Assembly (NCBI RefSeq): GCF_009911595.1
Contig: NZ_QWKG01000005.1
Coordinates: forward strand, 51,928 to 115,927
Reading direction: 5' to 3'
From: Colidextribacter sp. OB.20
Lineage (GTDB): Bacteria > Bacillota > Clostridia > Oscillospirales > Oscillospiraceae
Length of the DNA stretch: 64,000 nt
In this document: piece by piece, positions 57,325 through 64,000 of the stretch
Layout: each line of letters opens with the position of its first letter
Position numbering within the stretch: the stretch's first letter is position 1
Made by a program: the position numbers and the translations under genes
The notes under the pieces: generated by a model
Database searches by the model: none
What the model was told of the DNA's origin: nothing
What the model saw: only the letters and a program-made list of their open reading frames with translations

Positions 57325-58361
57325 GAAAACGGCTGCTGTGCGTCCTGCTGGCGGCGGCGCTGGCCGCGTCCGCTGGCTGCTCCCGTTATGCAGCGGCCAA
57401 GGAGTTCAGTCTGTTCGCTATGGATACACTGGTCGATGTGACCCTCTATGCGGGGGAGCGGGGGGCGGTGGACAGGGAACAGGCAATCATGAGCGGTGCG
57501 GTCAGCAGTATGGAGAAGGCACTGTCGGTAACCCATGAGGACAGCGATGTTTTCCGCATCAACCGGGAAGCCGGCCGGTCGGGCGCTGCGGTGAGCGGCG
57601 AAACCATCGAGGTGCTGTCCAGCGCGCTGGAGCTGTGCGAGCTGACCGGCGGTGCGCTGGACATCACCGCCTACCCGGCGGTGAAGGCCTGGGGGTTCAC
57701 CACAGAGGAGCACCGGGTCCCCTCCCCCGCCGAGCTGGAGGCGCTGGCAGCACAGATCGACTACGCCGCCGTGGAGCTGGAGGGGGACACCGTTACCCTC
57801 CCCGCAGGGATAGAGATCGACCTGGGGGCGGTAGCCAAGGGCTACGCTGGAGACTGGCTGGCCCGGGACGCCCGGGGAAATGGCATCACCTCTGCCCTGC
57901 TGAATCTGGGCCAGAGCACCATCGTGGCGGTGGGGAGCAAGCCGGACGGCTCCCCCTGGCGCATTGGGGTGGTGGACCCGGCCCGGCCGGAGAACTACTT
58001 CGCTGTGGTGGAGCTGGAGGACTGCGCGATGGGCACCTCCGGGGGCTACCAGCGGTATTTTGAACAGGACGGGGAAATCTACTGGCACATTCTGGACCCG
58101 GATACCGCCGCTCCCGCCCGGTCGGGGCTGGCCTCGGTGACGGTGGTCTCCCCCTCGGCGCTGACCTGCGACGGGCTGTCCACCGCCCTGTTCGTCATGG
58201 GACTGGAGGAGGGAGCCGCCTTCTGGCGGGACCACCCCGAGCTGGATTTTGAGGCCGTCTTTGTCACGGAGGAGGGAGAAATCTTCCGCACCGCCGGACT
58301 GGAGGGCCGCTTCTCCCTGGCGGAGGGCTATACCGACCGGGAGGTGACCGTGCTGGAATGA
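57321..58361 (+). CDS. apbE: FAD:protein FMN transferase ApbE
   Basis: 346-residue lipoprotein. Signal peptide with LAASAGC lipobox (Cys near 20). FSLFAMDTLVDVTLYAG, DITAYPAVKAWGF, IEIDLGAVAKGYAGDW, LNLGQSTIVAVGSKPDGSPW and AMGTSGGYQRYF are ApbE signatures, including magnesium and FAD sites. It attaches FMN to Thr or Ser of partner proteins outside the membrane. The next two genes form a known neighbourhood. Confidence 0.94.
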   Translation: MRKRLLCVLLAAALAASAGCSRYAAAKEFSLFAMDTLVDVTLYAGERGAVDREQAIMSGAVSSMEKALSVTHEDSDVFRINREAGRSGAAVSGETIEVLSSALELCELTGGALDITAYPAVKAWGFTTEEHRVPSPAELEALAAQIDYAAVELEGDTVTLPAGIEIDLGAVAKGYAGDWLARDARGNGITSALLNLGQSTIVAVGSKPDGSPWRIGVVDPARPENYFAVVELEDCAMGTSGGYQRYFEQDGEIYWHILDPDTAAPARSGLASVTVVSPSALTCDGLSTALFVMGLEEGAAFWRDHPELDFEAVFVTEEGEIFRTAGLEGRFSLAEGYTDREVTVLE

Positions 58362-58726
58362 GGAGCAAAGTCATTGGGCTGCTGCTGATTGCCGCTGTGG
58401 CCGCCTCGGCGGGGTGGCTGCTGCTCCGGCGGGGGGACGTCCCCTCCCCCACCGCCCGGATTACCCGGGACGGGGTCCTGCTGGAGGAGATCGACCTGGA
58501 TAAGGTGGCCGAGCCCTACTCCTTCACCCTGGAGGACGGGAGCGGGACCAACACTGTCCAGGTGGAGAAGGGCCGCATCCGGGTATCGGAGGCCGACTGC
58601 CCTGACCAGGTCTGTGTCAGCCAGGGGTGGATTTCCAACGGGACAGCGCCCATTGTCTGTCTGCCCCATAAGCTGATGATTGAGATTACAGGGACGGGGG
58701 GGGAGCTGGATGGGGCGGCCGGTTAA
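58358..58726 (+). CDS. NusG domain II-like membrane-anchored protein
   Basis: 122 residues with one N-terminal transmembrane segment (IGLLLIAAVAASAGWLLL). The soluble part EVDLDKVAEPYS-like region and the ending SEADCPDQVCVSQGWISNGT, APIVCLPHKLMIEI are the NusG_II pattern. The conserved Cys pair may bind metal. It overlaps both neighbours by a few bases and probably belongs to an extracytoplasmic flavin or electron-transfer system. Confidence 0.88.
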   Translation: MRSKVIGLLLIAAVAASAGWLLLRRGDVPSPTARITRDGVLLEEIDLDKVAEPYSFTLEDGSGTNTVQVEKGRIRVSEADCPDQVCVSQGWISNGTAPIVCLPHKLMIEITGTGGELDGAAG

Positions 58727-59222
58727 AGGGACGGGACGAATTACCCGGCTGGCCCTGCTGACCGCCATCGCCCTGACCATCTTTCTGGTGGAGGCCCAGA
58801 TCCCGGCCCTCACCACAGTGCCGGGGGTCAAGCTGGGGCTGTCCAACATCGTCACGGTGTACGCCATGTTTGCCATGGGGCCGGGGGACGCCCTGCTGGT
58901 CCTGTCCGCCCGGGTGTTTCTGGGGGCGGTGTTCTCCGGGCAGATGATGACCTTGATCTACAGCGCCGCCGGAGGGCTTTTGAGCTGGTGCACCCTGTGC
59001 CTGCTGCGAAAGCTGTTTACCCGGGAGCAGATCTGGCTGGTCAGCCCGGCGGCCGCCATCTTTCACAACCTGGGCCAGCTGCTGGCTGCCGCTGCCGTGC
59101 TGCGCTCCTGGGCGGTGATGGCCTATCTGCCCTATCTGGTCATTGCCGCCGTCCTGGCCGGACTGTTTACCGGAATCGCGGCCCAGGCCCTGCTCCGGCG
59201 GCTGGAGCGGCTGAATAAATAA
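58710..59222 (+). CDS. Gx transporter-family membrane protein
   Basis: 170 residues with five to six transmembrane helices: LALLTAIALTIFLVEAQIPA, VPGVKLGLSNIVTVYAMFAM and FLGAVFSGQMMTLIYSAAGG. This matches the family once called heptaprenyl diphosphate synthase component I and now Gx transporters. The apbE-NusG_II-Gx order is recurrent. Starts inside the end of the preceding gene (17-bp overlap). Confidence 0.88.
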   Translation: MGRPVKGTGRITRLALLTAIALTIFLVEAQIPALTTVPGVKLGLSNIVTVYAMFAMGPGDALLVLSARVFLGAVFSGQMMTLIYSAAGGLLSWCTLCLLRKLFTREQIWLVSPAAAIFHNLGQLLAAAAVLRSWAVMAYLPYLVIAAVLAGLFTGIAAQALLRRLERLNK

Positions 59223-59243
59223 TATAAAAAGAGGAGAAAAGCA

Positions 59244-59777
59244 ATGGGAACTATTCGGAAGGGCGTCCCCAGGGACATCCCCCTGGTGGCGGAAATCTAT
59301 GACCGTATCCTTGTCCAGGAGGAGACGGGCCAGGCGGTGATTGGCTGGGTCCGGGGCGTCTACCCCACCGAGGAGACCGCACGGGACGCTCTGGAGGCCG
59401 GGGAGCTGTTCGTTTTGGAGCGGGGGGGAACCGTGGCGGCTGCGGCCAAGATCAACCGGGTGCAGGTGCCCGAGTACGCCCTGGCCCAGTGGACCTGCCC
59501 CGAAGCTCCGCCGGATCAGATTATGGTGCTGCACACCCTGGTGGTGGACCCCCAGCAGGCGGGAAAGGGCTGCGGCACCGAGTTTGTGAAATTCTATGAG
59601 GACTATGCCCTGGAGCAGGGCTGTCCCTACCTGCGGATGGATACCAACGTGAAAAACACCGCCGCCCGGGCCCTGTACGCCAGGCTGGGCTATCGGGAGA
59701 CGGGGATCATCCCCTGCGTCTTTAACGGCATCGACGGCGTCCAGCTGGTGTGTTTGGAAAAGACCCTGAAAAAATGA
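59244..59777 (+). CDS. GNAT-family N-acetyltransferase
   Basis: 177 residues. IRKGVPRDIPLVAEIYDRIL, LHTLVVDPQQAGKGCGTEFV (acetyl-CoA pyrophosphate loop) and YLRMDTNVKNTAARALYARL, GYRETGIIPC are GNAT motifs. Substrate unknown. GAGGAGAAAAGC lies before the ATG. It is the last gene of the group before a hairpin. Confidence 0.9.
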   Translation: MGTIRKGVPRDIPLVAEIYDRILVQEETGQAVIGWVRGVYPTEETARDALEAGELFVLERGGTVAAAAKINRVQVPEYALAQWTCPEAPPDQIMVLHTLVVDPQQAGKGCGTEFVKFYEDYALEQGCPYLRMDTNVKNTAARALYARLGYRETGIIPCVFNGIDGVQLVCLEKTLKK

Positions 59778-59791
59778 AGCAGCTATAAAAA

Positions 59792-59816
59792 CAGCGGACC
59801 GTCTTACGGTCCGCTG
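59792..59816. terminator. Hairpin after the GNAT gene
   Basis: CAGCGGACCGT and ACGGTCCGCTG around CTT, 11-bp perfect stem. No T-tract follows, so it may be a weak terminator or stabilising hairpin. Confidence 0.65.
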
Positions 59817-59888
59817 CCCAGAAAAGAGAAAATCCAGCGCATAAAGCCCCCTCCCTTTGGCATACTAAGCCGGAAGGAGGGGATTTTT

Positions 59889-61394
59889 GTGTCCAGACAG
59901 GAGTCCAACGCCCCCCATCCCCGGCAGGAGCCCCGCATTCCCGGCCCGCTGTCCCTAGGGCGGCTGGAGGAGGTTTTCTCTGACTGCGTGGACTTCGCCA
60001 GGCGGGAGGTCTATCTCCACGGTGACAGCCAGCGGAGAGCGACGGTGTGCTACATCGACGGCCAGGCCCGGTCAGAGCGGCTGAATGACTATGTGCTGCG
60101 GCCCCTGGCCCAGGACCCTATGCTCGCCTCCGCCCCGGAGTCGGAGCTCTTCGACCTGATGGAGCGGGGGGCCCTCTACGCCCACGGGGCCAAGCGGGAG
60201 ACCGAGCCCGACAAGGTGGTATTTGCCCTGATTGACGGCTCCTGCGCCCTCTTTCTGGAGGGGCGGGACGACTGCCTGGTTTTCCCTGTGGCCACTGAGG
60301 AGAAGCGCTCGGTGGGCGAGCCGGAGAACGAGCCCGCCCTGAAGGGGGCCCGGGACTCCTTTGTGGAGAGCCTGCGCACCAACACCTCTCTGGTCCGCCG
60401 CCGCCTCCGGGCTCCGGAGCTGAAAATCAGGGAGCACACCGTGGGCCGGCAGTCCCTCACCCCGGTGGACGTGCTGTGGCTCGACGGCATCGCAGACCCG
60501 GAGACGGTGGCCCTGCTGGAGGAGCGGCTGGAGGACATCGACATCGACGGGGTGGAGGCCGCCGGCAGCCTGGAGGAGTATCTGGTGGATTCCGCCCGCT
60601 CCCCCTTCCCCCTCATGCCCTATACCCAGCGGCCCGACCGCTTCTGCCAGGGCCTTCTGGAGGGCCGGGTGGGCCTGTTTGCCGACGGCATCCCACTGGG
60701 CTGGCTCCTACCGGGGACCATCGACCAGTTCTTCAAGACGGGCCAGGACCGGGCCTACCACTGGCTGGCCGCCTCTGCCCTCAGCGTCATCCGCTGGCTG
60801 TGCTCCCTTATCACCCTGCTGGTGCCCGGGCTTTATATCGCCCTGGTGACCTTCCACCCCGAGGCCATCCCCCCCAGGCTGGCCCTGTCCATTGTGGCCG
60901 CCAAGCAGGAGGTGCCCTTCTCCACCATCTTTGAGGTACTCATTATGCTCCTGGCCTTTGAGGTGGTCCAGGAGGCGGGGCTGCGTCTCCCCGGCCCCAT
61001 CGGAGCCACCGTCTCCATTCTGGGGGGGCTGGTCATCGGCAACGCGGCGGTGGAGGCCCACATCGTCTCCCCCGCCGTCCTCATCGCCGTGGCCATCGCC
61101 GGGGTGGCGGGGTATACCGTGCCCTCCCAGGATTTTGGCAATGCCCTGCGGCTGTGGCGGTTTCTGCTGGCCATTCTGGCCAGCCTGGGGGGGCTCACCG
61201 GCCTGGCCCTGGGCTGCGCCGGGCTGATCTATCACCTGGCGGGGCTGGAGTCCTTCGGCGTGCCCTATCTGGCCCCCTTTACCACCGGGACCAGGGTGCC
61301 CCGGGGCCACCCCAGCCTCTTTCGCCTGCCTCTGCCCATGATGAAGTGGCGGGACGGCCCCATCCAGACTCAGAACAGGAGGAACCAGAGATGA
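59889..61394 (+). CDS. gerAA: Spore germination protein, GerA (GerAA/SpoVAF) family
   Basis: 501 residues. Soluble N-terminal part to about 280 with VCYIDGQARSERLNDYVLRP, SFVESLRTNTSLVRRRLRAP and VDVLWLDGIADPETVALLEE. Membrane part from LCSLITLLVPGLYIALVTFH, then EAIPPRLALSIVAAKQEVPF and GLVIGNAAVEAHIVSPAVLI. These are GerAA signatures. It forms the nutrient receptor with the next two genes. Confidence 0.94.
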   Translation: MSRQESNAPHPRQEPRIPGPLSLGRLEEVFSDCVDFARREVYLHGDSQRRATVCYIDGQARSERLNDYVLRPLAQDPMLASAPESELFDLMERGALYAHGAKRETEPDKVVFALIDGSCALFLEGRDDCLVFPVATEEKRSVGEPENEPALKGARDSFVESLRTNTSLVRRRLRAPELKIREHTVGRQSLTPVDVLWLDGIADPETVALLEERLEDIDIDGVEAAGSLEEYLVDSARSPFPLMPYTQRPDRFCQGLLEGRVGLFADGIPLGWLLPGTIDQFFKTGQDRAYHWLAASALSVIRWLCSLITLLVPGLYIALVTFHPEAIPPRLALSIVAAKQEVPFSTIFEVLIMLLAFEVVQEAGLRLPGPIGATVSILGGLVIGNAAVEAHIVSPAVLIAVAIAGVAGYTVPSQDFGNALRLWRFLLAILASLGGLTGLALGCAGLIYHLAGLESFGVPYLAPFTTGTRVPRGHPSLFRLPLPMMKWRDGPIQTQNRRNQR

Positions 61395-62494
61395 AATACA
61401 CCTGCGTAGGGGGCGGCCGACCTGCCGTCCCGCTTCTGGCAGCTATAACGGCGCTCCTCCTCACCGGCTGCTCAGGCCTGCCCACCGCCCGGGAGATGGG
61501 GGACATGGCCCTCCTGCGCACCCTGGGGGTGGACCCCTCCCCCGCCGGGGTGGCCGTCACCGGCTCCACCGGGCCGAGGGCCAAGGGGCTCCAGGCCGAG
61601 GGCCAGCCTGCCCTTACCCTGTCGGCCGACCGGGAATCCCTCAGCGGGGCCTGCCTGGCGATGCAGGGCCAGAGCGACAGCTATGTCTTTTTCGGCTATG
61701 TGGACCAGCTCCTCCTGGGACAGGAACTGGCCGGGGAGGGGATCCGCCCGGTGCTGGACTACTTCGCCCGGGACGCCGAGCTGGGTCTGGGGGCCCAGCT
61801 GTGGCTGGTCCGGGGGGCCACCGCCCGGGAGGCGGTGTCCGTCGGCGGGGACGAGGGGATCGACAAGCGGCTGGAGACCCTCCGGCATGACAGCGAGATG
61901 GGCATCGCATTGGTCACCCGCACCGCCGGAGAGGTGTATACCGACCTGCTGGAGCTGGGCTCCGCGTACGTCCCCGCCCTGTCCCTCTCGGGGGGAGAGA
62001 ACAGCTTCCTTACTGAGAACGGCTATGGTGTGCTCAGGGGCTTCTCCCTGGCCGGATTTCTGGACGGCGACGCCGCAAGAGGGCTGGAGCTGCTGGCCGG
62101 AGGCCCCTGCGCCCATGTGATTGAGGCCGAGCTGCCGGACAATCGGGTGTCCGTCAAAATCAACTCCGCCTGCACCAAAAGCCGGCTGGAGTTTTCGGGG
62201 GATGCCCCTTCCCTGCTGGAGCTGACCTGCAAAATAGAGGCCCGGCTGACCGAGTACCGGAAGCGCCCGGAGGGAGAGGCGCTGGAGGAACTCCGGGCAG
62301 AGCTGGAGAGACGGGAGCGGGAGCGGATAGCGTCCGCCCTGAGCCGCCTGCAGGGCCTGGGGGCGGACTGCGCCGGCCTGGGGGCGAAAGCAGCTATGCT
62401 TCAGCCCGCCCGCTGGCAGACGTTTGAAGCGGACTGGCCCGAATGGTTCAGCCGGGTGCCGGTGAAGATACGGGTTGAGGTGAAAATTCTGTAG
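61391..62494 (+). CDS. gerAC: Ger(x)C-family germination lipoprotein
   Basis: 367 residues from the ATG at 61391, overlapping gerAA by ATGA. Signal peptide with LLLTGCSG lipobox. LLRTLGVDPSPAGVAVTGST, FGYVDQLLLGQELAGEGIRP and ELGLGAQLWLVRGATAREAV belong to the Ger(x)C family. Its TAG stop (62492-62494) comes from the left end of a palindromic repeat. Confidence 0.92.
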   Translation: MKYTCVGGGRPAVPLLAAITALLLTGCSGLPTAREMGDMALLRTLGVDPSPAGVAVTGSTGPRAKGLQAEGQPALTLSADRESLSGACLAMQGQSDSYVFFGYVDQLLLGQELAGEGIRPVLDYFARDAELGLGAQLWLVRGATAREAVSVGGDEGIDKRLETLRHDSEMGIALVTRTAGEVYTDLLELGSAYVPALSLSGGENSFLTENGYGVLRGFSLAGFLDGDAARGLELLAGGPCAHVIEAELPDNRVSVKINSACTKSRLEFSGDAPSLLELTCKIEARLTEYRKRPEGEALEELRAELERRERERIASALSRLQGLGADCAGLGAKAAMLQPARWQTFEADWPEWFSRVPVKIRVEVKIL

Positions 62495-62589
62495 GGGCGG
62501 TCTGTGGCCGTCCGTCTGTAGGGCGCGACGACCCGGCGCGCCGCTGCGTCGGGAAAAGGGAACGGCGTGCCTGGTGGTCACACCCTACA
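62491..62589. repeat. Compound family-1 repeat between gerAC and gerAB
   Basis: A short half-element GTAGGGGCGGTCTGTGGCCG is followed by a full GACGACC-subtype unit, TGTAGGGCGCGACGACCCGG to CGTGCCTGGTGGTCACACCC and TACA. The first supplies the gerAC stop codon. Confidence 0.8.
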
Positions 62590-62618
62590 CATCATGCGGC
62601 GGCGAAAGGAGGTATCCC

Positions 62619-63701
62619 ATGAAGGAGGACAAAATTTCCCGCACCCAGCTGATGGCTCTGCTGTGGGCGGGGGTAATGGCCCCGGCGGCGGAGCTGCTCC
62701 CCGCTCTGCTCTTGCCGGGGGCGGGCAGAGGGGCCTGGCTGGCCGTGGTCCTGTCCGCCCCCCTGGTGCTGGCGGCGGGCTGGCTGATGGGCTCCCTGGC
62801 CGGCCGGGAGGGTCTGGCCAGAGGAATCACCGAACTGCTGGGCCGGTGGCTGGGCGGAGGGGTCCTGCTGCTATATATAGTGTGGGCGCTGCTTCTCCTG
62901 TCCCTCCGTCTGCGGCTGTGCGCCCAGAGACTGCTGTCCTCCGGAGAGCGGGATGGCGCCCTGTGGTTCTTTCTGCTGGCGGCCGCGGCGGTTCTGCTGT
63001 GGATGGGCCGGGGAAAGCTGGCCGCCTTCGCCCAGGCGGGACAGCTCTTTCTGACGGCCCTGCTGCTCACCGGGGGGACGGTGCTGGTCCTGTCTCTCTT
63101 TCAGGCCAGGCCGGAACGGCTGCTCCCCCTGTGGTGGGCTGAGACCGGCCCGGTGCTCCGGGCCGCCCTGTCCGCCGCCGGGGTGATGGGCTGGGGGCTG
63201 TTTCTGCCCTTCCTGATGGGGGAGGTGCGGGACCAGGGGGAGAACCAGCACTGGCACTGGCTGTTCTGGGGGCTGGGCGGGGCCCTGCTGCTGGCGGCCG
63301 CTCAGGCGGTCATCCTGGGAAACCTGGGGGCGGCGCTGGCCGCCCGGCTGGACAACCCCTTCTTTGCCCTGGCTAAGAGCGTGGGGGTGGAGGGGGCCTT
63401 CCAGCGGGTGGAGGGGGTGGTCACCGCCCTGTGGACCTTCGCGGACCTGACTATGGGCGGGGTGCTAATATTTGCCCTTCGGGCTATGGCAGCCCAGCTG
63501 ATGCCTGGGAGGGCTCTGCCCTGGGTCCCCTGGGGGGCGGTGCTGCTGGGGGCCGCGGGGGCGCTGCTCCTCTTCCCGGCTCTGGGCACGGCGGAGGAGT
63601 GGAACCGCCGGATGGTGCCGGCAGTCAATCTTTTCCTGGGGCTTCTGCTGCCGGCTGTGCTCTGCCTGCCCAAAGGGCTCAGGGCGGGGAGGAAAAAGTA
63701 G
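62619..63701 (+). CDS. gerAB: Spore germination permease, GerAB/amino-acid permease type
   Basis: 360 residues with about ten hydrophobic helices. ISRTQLMALLWAGVMAPAAE, GITELLGRWLGGGVLLLYIV and RVEGVVTALWTFADLTMGGV match GerAB-like permeases (APC fold). The ATG at 62619 has AAAGGAGG upstream; the frame extends 15 codons into the repeat but those are not coding. It probably binds the germinant. Gene order is A-C-B. Confidence 0.9.
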   Translation: MKEDKISRTQLMALLWAGVMAPAAELLPALLLPGAGRGAWLAVVLSAPLVLAAGWLMGSLAGREGLARGITELLGRWLGGGVLLLYIVWALLLLSLRLRLCAQRLLSSGERDGALWFFLLAAAAVLLWMGRGKLAAFAQAGQLFLTALLLTGGTVLVLSLFQARPERLLPLWWAETGPVLRAALSAAGVMGWGLFLPFLMGEVRDQGENQHWHWLFWGLGGALLLAAAQAVILGNLGAALAARLDNPFFALAKSVGVEGAFQRVEGVVTALWTFADLTMGGVLIFALRAMAAQLMPGRALPWVPWGAVLLGAAGALLLFPALGTAEEWNRRMVPAVNLFLGLLLPAVLCLPKGLRAGRKK

Positions 63702-63792
63702 GGCATATCTTGTGGGGAGCGCCCGGTCAAGACCGAAGATATTGCGGCCGGAAAAAAAGACAAAAAAACTTTGAAAAAATCCAAAAAAATGC

Positions 63793-63821
63793 TTGACAAA
63801 GGGAATCGGGCGTGGTAATCT
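63793..63821 (+). promoter_or_regulatory. rRNA operon promoter P1
   Basis: TTGACA (63793-63798), 17-nt spacer, TAATCT (63816-63821), with A-tract runs (63755-63790) that could act as an UP element. Confidence 0.8.
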
Positions 63822-63910
63822 ATGCAAGTCGCCCGGCAAGAGCGGCAGCGAGCCACAGAAGAGCCTGAGGCGGGCACGAAAAAAGGTTAAAAAAATCTGA
63901 AAAAAGTGCT

Positions 63911-63939
63911 TGACAAAGGCTTGAAGATGTGGTAAGATA
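63911..63939 (+). promoter_or_regulatory. rRNA operon promoter P2
   Basis: TTGACA (63911-63916), 17-nt spacer, TAAGAT (63934-63939), also preceded by A-rich runs. The sequence is similar to P1, indicating duplication. Confidence 0.82.
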
Positions 63940-63944
63940 ATCCC

Positions 63945-64000
63945 CGCCGCTGAAAACGAGCGGCGTGCACCTTGTAAATTAAACAACGTGACAAACGAGA
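63945..64000 (+). other. Leader of an rRNA operon (16S gene lies beyond the window)
   Basis: CCGCCGCT/AGCGGCG hairpin, then GCACCTTGTAAATTAAACAA and CGTGACAAACGAG, the conserved 5' leader seen before 16S rRNA genes in related clostridia. The 16S gene is not in the window. 63702-63792 has no gene. Confidence 0.7.

Overview
The window looks like a chromosomal segment around the replication origin of a GC-rich, spore-forming Clostridia member. The likely family is Oscillospiraceae, near Flavonifractor, Intestinimonas or Lawsonibacter; this is inferred from gene content, base composition and repeat families, not from a marker search. It carries rpmH-rnpA-yidD-yidC-jag on the minus strand and dnaA-dnaN-rlbA-recF-remB-gyrB-gyrA on the plus strand. 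A cluster of DnaA boxes lies between dnaA and dnaN. The last 300 bases hold tandem promoters and leader of an rRNA operon whose 16S gene lies outside the window. Spore germination genes (GerA type) and a SpoVB-like flippase support a sporulating lineage. murE with a DNPR motif next to dapF indicates meso-diaminopimelate peptidoglycan.

Layout: 1-881 is a truncated PLP decarboxylase. 1014-13710 is the origin core, interrupted by a large hybrid sensor kinase between rpmH and dnaA and by a SUKH-like immunity gene between dnaN and rlbA. 13820-19353 holds a PH-domain gene, gyrB and gyrA, with a RelB/YafQ toxin-antitoxin pair wedged between the gyrase genes. 19357-26095 is mixed: a second RelB/YafQ pair, rnhA, yegP, a small FeoB-associated-type protein, an XRE regulon, and a MoxR/VWA pair. 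26264-32242 has mnmG, tadA, two candidate tandem small RNAs, a divergent XRE/RHH pair and thiolase. 32444-36508 has a GntR-controlled ABC transporter and then a complete type III toxin-antitoxin locus. 36574-45085 has murE-dapF, a cystathionine synthase/lyase with a divergent AraC regulator, and accessory genes including a PARG-like protein. 45276-47823 has an acetyltransferase-only GlmU, prs and pth. 47919-48898 is a dense block of very small genes with an RHH regulator and an Fst/par-like type I toxin-antitoxin locus. 48927-55521 has a degenerate alanine racemase, purine and nucleoside genes, and spoVB. 55634-59777 has mazG, hup, rqcP, an apbE flavin-transfer cluster and a GNAT. 59889-63701 is a gerA-type germination operon.

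The most notable finding is that at least four toxin-antitoxin loci of three mechanistic classes lie within 64 kb of origin-proximal core genes. Two of them are visible only from non-coding structure. The type III locus at 35772-36508 has three perfect 36-nt antitoxin repeats whose hairpin stems covary. The type I locus at 48600-48898 has convergent promoters, a shared terminator, direct repeats and an antisense loop. Two dispersed palindromic repeat families fill many intergenic regions; in five cases the repeat end supplies the stop codon of the neighbouring gene, and in one case a repeat sits in the loop of a terminator.
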